A DNA stretch of 64,000 nt from Methylocystis sp. L43. GTDB lineage: Bacteria; Pseudomonadota; Alphaproteobacteria; Rhizobiales; Beijerinckiaceae. The position numbers and the translations under genes are program-made. This document shows, piece by piece, positions 25,212 through 32,966 of the stretch (the first letter of the stretch is position 1; each line of letters opens with the position of its first letter). Under the pieces are notes generated by a model that worked only from the letters and a program-made list of their open reading frames with translations, made no database searches and had not been told where the DNA came from. The stretch spans positions 1 through 64,000 of the forward strand of contig NZ_JADNRA010000030.1 of assembly GCF_015709525.1 (NCBI RefSeq), given 5' to 3'.

Positions 25212-25276
25212 GCGCAAAAGACCGCCGCGCGCCGCTCACATGACGCGTCTACGAGCGCAGCCAAGGACGAGGCCAT

Positions 25277-25585
25277 ATGACCGCACGCATCTATCTTCCG
25301 GCGCCGAGCGCCACTCAGTCCGGTCCGGGGTCGGACATGTGGCGGCTGGACTTTGAGCCGGAGCTTCCGCGCAGCATCGAGCCGCTCATGGGCTGGACCA
25401 GCTCCGGTGACATGCGCCAGCAGGTCAGACTCAGTTTTTCCACCAAGGAGGAGGCGATCGCCTACGCCGAACGCACTGGCCTCGCCTATCGGGTCGAGGA
25501 GCCGAAGCCCAATCTGGCGGCGCGGCGCGGCGTATCCTATTCAGATAATTTCAAGACCAGCCGCATCGGTCTCTGGACGCACTGA
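25277..25585 (+). CDS. Complex I accessory subunit, NDUFS4-like (ETC complex I subunit family)
   Basis: A 102-residue protein of the family that includes mitochondrial NDUFS4, an accessory subunit on the matrix arm of NADH dehydrogenase; alphaproteobacteria keep homologues. Family features are the opening ARIYLPAPSATQSG, W-R-L-D-F-E-P near residue 22, GWTSSGDMRQQVRLSF, EEAIAYAERTGLAY and the basic C-terminal SYSDNFKTSR. A GAGG site precedes the ATG. It lies between tRNA-Pro and the tRNA-Arg pair, away from any nuo operon. Confidence 0.93.
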   Translation: MTARIYLPAPSATQSGPGSDMWRLDFEPELPRSIEPLMGWTSSGDMRQQVRLSFSTKEEAIAYAERTGLAYRVEEPKPNLAARRGVSYSDNFKTSRIGLWTH

Positions 25586-25594
25586 GGCTGTTTC

Positions 25595-25671
25595 GGCCCC
25601 GTAGCTCAGCCGGATAGAGCAACTGCCTTCTAAGCAGTAGGTCGCAGGTTCGAATCCTGCCGGGGTCGCCA
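25595..25671 (+). tRNA. tRNA-Arg (anticodon TCT)
   Basis: A 77-base cloverleaf with encoded CCA. The acceptor stem is GGCCCCG/CGGGGTC with one G-U pair; the anticodon stem ACTGC/GCAGT encloses loop CTTCTAA. Anticodon TCT reads AGA. The D-loop has the A that, with C35, marks arginine tRNAs. It starts ten bases after the complex I subunit gene. Confidence 0.97.
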
Positions 25672-25750
25672 TATATGACTACCCTGTCGAGCGTTGCTGG
25701 CGTCGCGTGGCCGAGTTGATATGGTCCGCGACGAAAGCTGCGCCGTCGAC

Positions 25751-25827
25751 GGCTCCGTAGCTCAGCTGGATAGAGCAACTGCCTTCGAAGCAGTAGGTCG
25801 CAGGTTCGAATCCTGCCGGGGTCGCCA
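25751..25827 (+). tRNA. tRNA-Arg (anticodon TCG), near-copy of the preceding tRNA
   Basis: A 77-base cloverleaf differing from the tRNA at 25595-25671 at only three positions: base 4 (C to T, keeping a G-U pair), one D-loop base (C to T), and the third anticodon base (T to G). The anticodon is thus TCG, reading CGA and possibly CGG. All stems and the encoded CCA are intact. It is clearly a tandem duplicate with a changed anticodon within the arginine box. Confidence 0.93.
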
Positions 25828-25852
25828 GTCGTTTAGTAGACGGGGACGGCGA

Positions 25853-26596
25853 ATGCGGCTCAACCGCCCGGGTGCGACAGGGATCGCCGGCGCTCTGGCT
25901 TTCGCCTTGGCGTTCATCTCACCCTTCGACGTTTTGGCTCAAGGCGAATTTTTAGATTTCCTGTTCGGACCCGATCAACCTCCGGCGTTCTCGTCCCACC
26001 GTTCCTGGCGGGTCATGCGTGCGCGCCCGCGGCAGCCGCGGCGCCCGCCAAAGACTTCAATTCATTCCGCCAAACCCGAACCCGCAAACACTGCCGAAAC
26101 GGACTCGATGTCCGGCGGCGGCTATTGCGTGCGCGCCTGCGACGGCTATTATTTTCCCCTAATCAAATTGTCGCGCATTTCCGGCCAGCGCTCCTGCGAA
26201 CTCGCCTGTCCCTCCGCGCGCGTGCAGCTCTATGAGGGCGCAAGCATCGAGCAGGCGCGCAACGCCAAAGGGCAACGCTATTCCGCGCTTCCGGCGGCGT
26301 TCAGCTTTCGCGACAAGCTGACGACAGGATGCGCATGCAACGATCCGGCCGCATCTCGCGACCATTACCTTCGGCTGTCCCGCCGGGATCCGACACTGCA
26401 AACCGGCGATATCGTCGTCGGCGAGAAGGGCGCATTCATTTACAGCCGCTCAAGCCTTGTGAGCGTCAGTCATGCCTCGCGCCAGATCAGGGCGCGGTTA
26501 CGAGGTGTGCTGTCGCGCAACATCGCGCCCGACGAGGCGCGCGCCTCCCACCAAGGCACCGTAGCGTTGAACAGAACGCAACGTCCGGCAAAATAG
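25853..26596 (+). CDS. DUF2865 exported protein
   Basis: A 247-residue protein with a signal peptide (about 8-30, ending DVLAQG), a proline/arginine-rich linker, and a DUF2865 core with YCVRACDGYYFPL, a conserved CELACP and a later TGCACN. The spaced cysteines suggest disulfides in the periplasm. The family is common in Hyphomicrobiales and has no known function. The start at 25853 follows GGGGACGG; any longer frame would run through the tRNA gene. Confidence 0.85.
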   Translation: MRLNRPGATGIAGALAFALAFISPFDVLAQGEFLDFLFGPDQPPAFSSHRSWRVMRARPRQPRRPPKTSIHSAKPEPANTAETDSMSGGGYCVRACDGYYFPLIKLSRISGQRSCELACPSARVQLYEGASIEQARNAKGQRYSALPAAFSFRDKLTTGCACNDPAASRDHYLRLSRRDPTLQTGDIVVGEKGAFIYSRSSLVSVSHASRQIRARLRGVLSRNIAPDEARASHQGTVALNRTQRPAK

Positions 26597-26663
26597 TCGC
26601 GGCCGCGGCGTCTGCGGCGCTTTACACTCGATGCGGCGCCGGCTATGTGCCGCGAACTCGTTT

Positions 26664-26681
26664 ATGACGCTTTTGTGACGA
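26664..26681 (-). promoter_or_regulatory. Candidate Pho box upstream of the PhoU-like/pit operon
   Basis: Read on the minus strand the site is TCGTCAC, AAAA, GCGTCAT: two direct 7-base repeats with the GTCAY core, spaced by four bases as in PhoB boxes (consensus CTGTCAT, four bases, CTGTCAT). It lies 24 to 41 bases before the start codon of the first gene. In Sinorhizobium meliloti the homologous orfA-pit operon is repressed by PhoB in low phosphate. The first two bases of each half do not match the consensus. Confidence 0.5.
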
Positions 26682-26704
26682 TTCTCCCGGGAGGCGAGAG
26701 CGCG

Positions 26705-27349
26705 ATGCTGTCTTGGTTTCAGGCGCTCATGCCGAGAGAGGAGCGCTTCTTCGATCTTTTCGAGCGGCATGCGGAGACGCTCGTCGCCGGATCACACGCA
26801 TTGCGGGACTTGCTGAACGGGGGCGACCGCGTGCTCGTCTGCAGTCAAGAAATCCGCCGCCAAGAGCATGAGGCCGACGCCATCGTGCGCGAGGCCCATC
26901 TGGCGGTTCGCCGCACATTCATCACGCCGTTCGACCGCAGCGACATCCGTGACCTGGTCACCGCGATGGACGACGCGATCGACCAAATGCATCAAACGGC
27001 GAAGGCGACGCTGCTTTACGAGACGCGAGATTTCGAGCCGGCCATGCGTCGCATGGGCGATATTATCGTCCAGTCGGCGGAACTCACGCGCAGCGCCATA
27101 CCTTTGCTGCGCGTGATGCGCCAGAATGCCGGCAGTCTCAACGCGTTCAGCGAGGAGATCACCCGCATCGAGGACGAGGCCGACGCCATCCACGATCAGG
27201 GCTTGAAGGAGCTGTTTCTGGCGCACCGCCACAAAGACCCGATGGCGTTCATCGTCGGCGCGGAAATCTACGGCCATCTCGAAAGAGTCGTCGACGGGTT
27301 CGAGGATGTCGCCGACCGCGTCGCCGGCATCGTCATCGAGCATACTTAA
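26705..27349 (+). CDS. PhoU-like DUF47 protein, partner of Pit
   Basis: A 214-residue helical protein of the DUF47/PhoU-like family (orfA in rhizobial orfA-pit operons). The sequence has two related three-helix halves, with metal-binding type E/D-x-x-x-D patterns such as EHEADAIVREAH and TRIEDEADAIHDQ. It probably tunes the transporter encoded directly downstream. The ATG at 26705 has a GGGAGG site; an upstream in-frame start would cover the Pho-box-like sequence. Ten bases separate it from pit. Confidence 0.9.
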   Translation: MLSWFQALMPREERFFDLFERHAETLVAGSHALRDLLNGGDRVLVCSQEIRRQEHEADAIVREAHLAVRRTFITPFDRSDIRDLVTAMDDAIDQMHQTAKATLLYETRDFEPAMRRMGDIIVQSAELTRSAIPLLRVMRQNAGSLNAFSEEITRIEDEADAIHDQGLKELFLAHRHKDPMAFIVGAEIYGHLERVVDGFEDVADRVAGIVIEHT

Positions 27350-27358
27350 GGACGGCGC

Positions 27359-28357
27359 TTGCAGAACTTTTCATTCTATCTCATTGGGCTTATCGCGGTC
27401 GCACTGATCTTCGATTTCCTGAACGGCCTGCACGACGCCGCCAATTCCATCGCGACGATCGTCTCGACCCGCGTTCTGCGTCCGCAGCTCGCAGTGGCTT
27501 GGGCCGCCTTCTTCAACTTCATCGCGTTCCTGTTTTTTGGGCTTCACGTCGCGCAAACAGTGGGCGCTGGCATCGTCTCGCCCGATATCGTGGACGATTT
27601 CGTGGTGTTCGGGGCGCTGATGGGGGCGATCGTCTGGAATCTGATCACATGGGGATTGGGCATTCCGTCATCGAGTTCGCACGCCCTTGTCGGGGGTCTC
27701 GTGGGCGCCGGCGTGGCCAAGGTCGGCGCTTCCGCGATCGTCTGGAACGGGCTGCTCAAGACCGGCGCAGCGATCGTATTGTCGCCGGCGCTCGGATTCG
27801 TCCTGGCGCTGGCGCTGATCCTGCTTGTTTCCTGGGTTTTCGTGCGCCGGACGCCGGGCGGCGTCGATGCGCTGTTTCGCGTTCTGCAATTCGCCTCCGC
27901 GTCGCTTTATTCGCTAGGCCACGGCGGCAATGACGCACAGAAAACCATGGGGGTGATCGCGGTGCTCCTCTATTCGCACGGGGCGCTCGGCGGCGAGTTC
28001 TACGTGCCGTTTTGGGTTGTCATCGCCTGTCAGGCGGCCATGGGCCTTGGAACCTTGTTTGGCGGGTGGCGGATCGTGCGCACAATGGGATCGAGGATCA
28101 CCCGCTTGACGCCGGTGCAAGGCTTCTGCGCCGAGACGGGAGGCGCGATCACTCTGTTTCTCGCGACGGCGCTGGGCGTGCCAGTGTCGACGACGCATAC
28201 GATCACCGGCGCGATCATTGGCGTGGGCGCGTCGCGGCGCGTGGCGGCGGTCCGCTGGAATGTCGCGAAGGACATCGTCATCGCCTGGGTCATCACCATG
28301 CCGATGGCCGCCTTTTTCGCCGCGACCTTCTACGCGCTTGCGAGGTTCGCGGCATGA
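27359..28357 (+). CDS. pit: Low-affinity inorganic phosphate transporter
   Basis: A 332-residue multi-helix inner-membrane transporter of the Pit family, moving metal-phosphate with protons. The two inverted family signatures are present: FLNGLHDAANSIATIVSTR near the N-terminus and YSLGHGGNDAQKTMGV in the middle, and PSSSSHALVGG is mirrored by PVSTTHTITGA. The start is TTG, chosen because AAGGACGG lies directly upstream and homologues begin here. It overlaps the next gene by four bases (ATGA). Confidence 0.95.
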   Translation: MQNFSFYLIGLIAVALIFDFLNGLHDAANSIATIVSTRVLRPQLAVAWAAFFNFIAFLFFGLHVAQTVGAGIVSPDIVDDFVVFGALMGAIVWNLITWGLGIPSSSSHALVGGLVGAGVAKVGASAIVWNGLLKTGAAIVLSPALGFVLALALILLVSWVFVRRTPGGVDALFRVLQFASASLYSLGHGGNDAQKTMGVIAVLLYSHGALGGEFYVPFWVVIACQAAMGLGTLFGGWRIVRTMGSRITRLTPVQGFCAETGGAITLFLATALGVPVSTTHTITGAIIGVGASRRVAAVRWNVAKDIVIAWVITMPMAAFFAATFYALARFAA

Positions 28358-28824
28358 AGACCGCCAAAGTGAAGAAGAAGCGCGTCGGCGCAGGTTCCGT
28401 CCTTCGCACGCAATACGCGGCTTTACCTTGGCGGATCAACAGTGGCCGCCTGGAGATCATGCTGGTCACCTCCCGCGACACAAAGCGCTGGGTGATACCG
28501 AAGGGCTGGCCGATGAAAGGCCGCAAACCGCATATCGTCGCGGCGATCGAAGCGGTGCAGGAGGCCGGCCTCGTCGGCAAGATGGACAAAGCCAAGCTCG
28601 GCGACTTCCGCTATGAAAAACGCCTCGACAGCGGCGCGACCGTCGACTGCCGCGTCGAGGTGTTTTCTCTGCGCGTACAAAGGCAGCGCAAAAAATGGCG
28701 CGAGCAGAAGCAGCGCGCCACCCGATGGTTCGAGTGCGCCGTCGCCGCCGAACTCGTCGAGGAGCCCGAACTGCGCGATCTGATGCTAAGCTTTGGCAGT
28801 GCTTCTACGCCGCCGAAAGCCTAA
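28354..28824 (+). CDS. Nudix-fold hydrolase with degenerate Nudix box
   Basis: A 156-residue Nudix-fold protein of the type often annotated as diadenosine or diphosphoinositol polyphosphate hydrolase in this order. It has the family lead-in RWVIPKGWPMKG. The Nudix box (G51-L73) reads with R57 where E is usual, I65 for the R, and Q69 for the first of the two adjacent glutamates; E66, E70 and G72 are kept. Activity may be reduced or changed. Translation is probably coupled to pit by a four-base overlap. Confidence 0.85.
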   Translation: MKTAKVKKKRVGAGSVLRTQYAALPWRINSGRLEIMLVTSRDTKRWVIPKGWPMKGRKPHIVAAIEAVQEAGLVGKMDKAKLGDFRYEKRLDSGATVDCRVEVFSLRVQRQRKKWREQKQRATRWFECAVAAELVEEPELRDLMLSFGSASTPPKA

Positions 28825-28827
28825 AGG

Positions 28828-29181
28828 TCAGCGCGTTTTGGGCGGCGGGGGATCGGCGCGCATCCAGCCTTTCGGGAGCTTCATGCGGGCGGCCTTACAA
28901 AACACCGTAGGTTCCGAGACTTTAGCGGTCTTGTCTTTTTTGCCCGAGTGGCTCTTGGCTCCTGCAGCGGGAGCATCCTTGTCGCCTTTGTCATAGACCG
29001 TCTTGTCCTTGCAGACGTCGGGGCATTTGCCGATGACGTCCGACTTGTTCTGGCCACATGCCTTGCAAGCGCATGTGGAGTTCGGAAAGTCTTGACCACT
29101 GGCCGCCCGCGCCGGCGCGACGCCCGCAATCAAAAAACCGCAGACGGCCACATAGGCAGCAACCCGGAAAACGGCCACCAT
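28828..29181 (-). CDS. Secreted cysteine-rich protein of unknown function
   Basis: A 117-residue protein with a signal peptide (MVAVFRVAAYVAVCGFLIAG, ending PARA at about residue 26). The mature part begins with six cysteines in a short stretch (STCACKACGQ, then GKCPDVC), followed by a lysine-rich segment and one more cysteine. Metal binding or disulfide stacking is possible; I recognise no family. The ATG at 29181 is fixed by an AGGAG site. It ends three bases from the convergent Nudix gene. Confidence 0.65.
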   Translation of the reverse strand: MVAVFRVAAYVAVCGFLIAGVAPARAASGQDFPNSTCACKACGQNKSDVIGKCPDVCKDKTVYDKGDKDAPAAGAKSHSGKKDKTAKVSEPTVFCKAARMKLPKGWMRADPPPPKTR

Positions 29182-29256
29182 ATTGCTTCTCCTCTTCAAG
29201 ATATCTTTTCGCGACAAGGGATGCGAAAACCTGGAATGCGCTGCGGCGCGCCGCCT

Positions 29257-30441
29257 TCAAAAGCCGTTGAGCCGAGCCAGTCCCGCCTCGAGATCCGATT
29301 TCAGATCAGCGACATCCTCCAGTCCGATCGAGAAGCGCAGCGCCGGTCCTTCCGGAGCCCATCGCGTCGCCGTCCTGTAAGAAGCGCAGTCGAAGGGCAG
29401 GACAAGGCTTTCATAGCCGCCCCATGAGAATCCGATACCGAACAATTCCAATCCGTCGACAAAAGCGGCGACCGCCTTTTTTGTAGTCTCTTTGAGGATA
29501 ACGGAAAAAACGCCAGAGGCGCCGGTAAAATCTCGTTTCCACAGCGCGTGGCCGGGATGCGTCGCAAGGGCGGGATGCAGCACGCGCGAAACTTCCGGTC
29601 GGTCCTCCAGCCACTGCGCGATGTCGAGCGCGGCGCGTTCCTGTTCGCGCAGCCGCAGCGCCATGGTGCGCAGCCCGCGCAGGGCGAGCGAGGCGTCGTC
29701 GGGACTGGACCCCATGCTGAAGGCGTTGAAGGTCGCGCGCAGGCGCTTCGCCCACTCCGAATTGGCCGAAACAAGCCCCATGAGGAGGTCGGCGTGGCCC
29801 GAGAGATATTTGGTGCCGGCGTCGACGGCGAGGTCGCAGCCGCGCTCATGCGGCGGGAAGAGAAGAGGGGTCGCCCAGGTGTTGTCCGCGATCACACAGG
29901 CGCCATGGGCGCGGGCGGCCGCCGCGATCGCAGGAATGTCTTGAACTTCCATGCTCTGGGAACCGGGCGACTCGACGAGCACCGCGGTCGTTTCGGGCTT
30001 CATCATCGCGGCGATGCCGCCGCCGATCAAGGGATCGTAATAGTCGACCGTGACGCCGAAGCGGGCGAGAATGCCGTCGCAAAAGATCCGCGTCGGCTGA
30101 TAAGCCGAATCCACGATGAGCGCGTGCGCGCCCGCGTGCGTGGCGGTGAGCAGCGCCAACCCGATCGCCGCAAGGCCGGAGGGCGTCAGCACCGTGTCGG
30201 CGGCGCCGGCGATCTCACACCAGCCCTGCTCGAGCGCGCGAGTCGTGGGCGTTCCCTTGGTGCCATAGGTGTACGGCTGCCGTAACGCCTCGAGAGCCGC
30301 GACCGTCGGGAACAGCACCGTCGAACCGCGATAAATGGGTGGATTGACGAAGCCGAAATGATCGAATGGCGTGCGGCCTGCTTGCGTGACCAGAGTGGCG
30401 GGCTTTAACTTACGCCTTGCTTTTCTCTTTTCTTCGGACAT
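29257..30441 (-). CDS. metC: Cystathionine beta-lyase
   Basis: A 394-residue PLP enzyme of the Cys/Met metabolism family, cleaving cystathionine to homocysteine. Landmarks: the early PPIYRGSTVLFPTV, the YGTKGTPTTRALE block, ADNTWATPLLF, the PLP lysine in VDAGTKYLSGHADLLMG, and the C-terminal R-F-S-I-G-L-E-D. The ATG at 30441 has GAGGCGGC upstream and starts where homologues do. It diverges from an amino-acid binding protein gene, which mirrors metC-aap in rhizobia. Confidence 0.92.
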   Translation of the reverse strand: MSEEKRKARRKLKPATLVTQAGRTPFDHFGFVNPPIYRGSTVLFPTVAALEALRQPYTYGTKGTPTTRALEQGWCEIAGAADTVLTPSGLAAIGLALLTATHAGAHALIVDSAYQPTRIFCDGILARFGVTVDYYDPLIGGGIAAMMKPETTAVLVESPGSQSMEVQDIPAIAAAARAHGACVIADNTWATPLLFPPHERGCDLAVDAGTKYLSGHADLLMGLVSANSEWAKRLRATFNAFSMGSSPDDASLALRGLRTMALRLREQERAALDIAQWLEDRPEVSRVLHPALATHPGHALWKRDFTGASGVFSVILKETTKKAVAAFVDGLELFGIGFSWGGYESLVLPFDCASYRTATRWAPEGPALRFSIGLEDVADLKSDLEAGLARLNGF

Positions 30442-30514
30442 GCCGCCTCTGACAACTCGCCTGCGTGAACGCCGCGCGACCGTAGTATATCCTCCGCCGG
30501 ATGCCGAGCCCGCC

Positions 30515-31546
30515 ATGATCCGCCGCACAGCTTTCGCCTTCTTTGCGGCCTTCGCCGGAGCGCTTTTCGCTCTCAGCGCCGGGGCGCAAACGGATGTCGC
30601 TCCGACGCTCGCGCAGATCATGAAGCGCGGCTTTTTGACCTGCGGCGTCACTGACGCGCCCGGCTTAGCTCAACGCGACGGCGGGGGTGAATGGCGTGGC
30701 TTCGAGGTCGATTTTTGCCGGGCCGTCGCCAGCGCCGTCCTCGACGACCCGGCGAAGGCGCGATTCGTTGAGCTCTCGCAGAAAGAGCGCGCTGGCGCAT
30801 TGCAGGCGGGCGCTGTCGATCTGCTCGTTAGCGCATCGCCGTGGACCCAAGCGCGCGACGCCGGACAAAAGCTGATCTATGCCGGCGTCTTTCTCCATGA
30901 CGGGCAGGGGTTCTTGGTCCGCCGGCAGCGCAACTTAGCTTCCGTCCAGGACCTCGACGGCGCATCGATCTGCATCGAGCAAGGCACGCCCTACGAACTC
31001 GCGGTCGCCGATTTTTTCCGGGCCCGCAAGGCGAAATATGATCCGAAGCTGTTCCCGAGCCTCGAGGACGCGGCCAAGGCCTATGACGGGGAAAAATGTG
31101 AAGCGCTGACGGCTGACGTTTCGACGCTGCATGGCGTCCGCATAGGCTTGACGGCGCCTGCGGATCACGCGGTCCTGCCGGACATTCTTTCGAAATCGCC
31201 GCGCGGCCCGCTTGTCCGCCAAGGCGACGATCAGTGGCTCAACATCGTTCGCTGGACGCTTTTCGCGATGATCGACGCAGAGGAGTTGGAGGTGTCGAAG
31301 GCGAACGCCGACGCCGCTTTATCGTCGGAAAATCCTCAAATACGACGGCTGCTCGGCGTTGACGGCGCCCATGGCGACGATCTCGGCCTCTCTCAGGACT
31401 GGGCCTACCGCATCGTTAAACATGTCGGCAATTACGCCGACGTTTTTGAGCGCAATCTCGGGCAGGGCGCGCCCTACGCCATGGAGCGCAGGCTGAACGC
31501 TTTGTGGAACAAGGGCGGCCTGATGTTTGCGCCGCCGGTCAGATAG
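30515..31546 (+). CDS. Amino-acid ABC transporter substrate-binding protein (AapJ-like), orphan
   Basis: A 343-residue periplasmic solute-binding protein (family 3). A signal peptide (about 1-24, ending SAGA) is followed by the family opening LAQIMKRGFLTCGVTDA, then WRGFEVDFCRAVASAVL, and the late IRRLLGVDGAHGDDLGL that is characteristic of the AapJ general L-amino-acid binding proteins. No permease or ATPase gene follows; the next gene is on the opposite strand. It must use a transporter encoded elsewhere or have another role. Confidence 0.88.
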   Translation: MIRRTAFAFFAAFAGALFALSAGAQTDVAPTLAQIMKRGFLTCGVTDAPGLAQRDGGGEWRGFEVDFCRAVASAVLDDPAKARFVELSQKERAGALQAGAVDLLVSASPWTQARDAGQKLIYAGVFLHDGQGFLVRRQRNLASVQDLDGASICIEQGTPYELAVADFFRARKAKYDPKLFPSLEDAAKAYDGEKCEALTADVSTLHGVRIGLTAPADHAVLPDILSKSPRGPLVRQGDDQWLNIVRWTLFAMIDAEELEVSKANADAALSSENPQIRRLLGVDGAHGDDLGLSQDWAYRIVKHVGNYADVFERNLGQGAPYAMERRLNALWNKGGLMFAPPVR

Positions 31547-32129
31547 AGGTTCGATCCGGCGATGGCGCGCGCAGCCTCGCCCACCAATCCGCCAACGCCT
31601 GGCGCTCGGGCGCGATGTCTTCCGCCAGCGGCCCGGTGAAGGCGCGCCATTCGTCGCGATAGTGCGGAGAGACCGCTGCGATCACCGGAACGCGCGCGGT
31701 CATCGCCGCTCGGAAGGCGTCGCAGAGACCGCCACGCGCGGCCTCCTGTTTGGAGAACTTGCTGACCACGATCAGTTGCGCGCCGTCGCGCGCCGCGCGT
31801 TCGATCGCCGCGCAGGCGAGCGCCAGCTCGCTCGTATCAAGGTTGCAGGCGACCGAACCGGAGCCGAGATCCTGCGAGATCGGATAAAAGGCGCCGGTGG
31901 CGACGTCCCGCAACATGATCGCCGATCGTCCAGAGGACTCCGCGACGCGCGTTTGCGTCACGCCGCCGACCCGCACGCCCTCGCGCATCAGCTCTTCGGC
32001 GAAGGCTTGCATAAGGGACTGGACCCGAACGCTATCTTCCGCGGGCAGGGCCGCAATGCGCGTCCATCCGATCGCGGTCGTCAGCGCCGACCCGCTCAAG
32101 ACAGGAGATTCTTCGCTGGGGACCGACAT
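31539..32129 (-). CDS. DUF2478 protein (P-loop NTPase-like)
   Basis: A 196-residue cytosolic protein of the DUF2478 family, which has a nucleotide-kinase-like fold and in some genomes is found with molybdate transport genes. Recognisable parts are VQSLMQAFAEELMREGVRVGG, SQDLGSGSVACNLDTSELA, and LIVVSKFSKQEAARGGLCDAF. The ATG at 32129 has a GAGGA site. Its 3' end overlaps the convergent binding-protein gene by eight bases. Function not established. Confidence 0.8.
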   Translation of the reverse strand: MSVPSEESPVLSGSALTTAIGWTRIAALPAEDSVRVQSLMQAFAEELMREGVRVGGVTQTRVAESSGRSAIMLRDVATGAFYPISQDLGSGSVACNLDTSELALACAAIERAARDGAQLIVVSKFSKQEAARGGLCDAFRAAMTARVPVIAAVSPHYRDEWRAFTGPLAEDIAPERQALADWWARLRAPSPDRTSI

Positions 32130-32248
32130 CGCATCCTCGCCGTGCGCGCCGAAAGAGCCTATGTTTCCGGTTGCGCGCCGAGCCTCTTGTTTATCAGAGA
32201 CCGCGGCCGATTTGATAGAGAGCGTCAGATAACACGACGTGAACCGCA

Positions 32249-32956
32249 GTGGGCGAACATTCACCTAAGCCGCCGGCAACTCAAGGCTCCGTGCAATCGG
32301 GGCCGATAGACGCCTTCCTTGACAAGGCGAAGAACGTCGCGGCGAGCGCGTCGCGCGGACGGTTGATTTTCGCGCTGGACGCCACAATGAGCAGACAGCC
32401 GACCTGGGACATGGCCCAGTCGATACAGGGCGAAATGTTCCGCACCACCGCCGCCCAGGGCGGACTGGATGTTCAACTCGTCTACTTCCGCGGCTTCGGG
32501 GAATGCCGCGCCTCGCGCTTCGTCTCAGGAGGCGAGGGGCTCGGCGCGCTGATGTCGCGCATCGCCTGTCGCGGCGGCCGCACGCAGATCGGCAAGGTTC
32601 TGCGCCACGCTCTCGACGAATCGCGTGCGGGACGCGTGGGAGCGCTCATTTACATTGGCGACGCCATGGAGGAGCGGCTCGACGCCCTCGCGGCGACGGC
32701 AGGCGAGCTCGGGCTGCTCGGCGTCAAGACCTTCATGTTTCAGGAGGGCCAGGACTCAGCCGCACAGCAGGCCTATCGTGAAATCGCGCGCCTGACGGGC
32801 GGCGCCTATGCGGCGTTCGACGCCACTGCTCCGCGGCGTTTAGCGGAGCTTCTCGCCGCCGCGGCGGCGTATGCAGTAGGGGGCAGACCCGAGTTGGAGC
32901 GGCGCGCCAGCGAAGGCGAGGGCGCCGCGCGCCTGCTCCTGTCTCAGATCGGTTGA
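32249..32956 (+). CDS. VWA-like domain protein
   Basis: A 235-residue soluble protein with a von Willebrand A-like fold: FALDATMSRQPTWD is a MIDAS-type D-x-T-x-S variant (aspartate, threonine and serine in place), followed by VYFRGFGECRASRF and the later GALIYIGDAMEE. It is paired with a DnaJ-domain protein 10 bases downstream, a combination seen in related genomes. The upstream GTG at 32249 has a weak ribosome site; a GTG at 32291 preceded by AAGG is an alternative start. Role unknown. Confidence 0.75.
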   Translation: MGEHSPKPPATQGSVQSGPIDAFLDKAKNVAASASRGRLIFALDATMSRQPTWDMAQSIQGEMFRTTAAQGGLDVQLVYFRGFGECRASRFVSGGEGLGALMSRIACRGGRTQIGKVLRHALDESRAGRVGALIYIGDAMEERLDALAATAGELGLLGVKTFMFQEGQDSAAQQAYREIARLTGGAYAAFDATAPRRLAELLAAAAAYAVGGRPELERRASEGEGAARLLLSQIG

Positions 32957-32966
32957 GGATAAAAGG

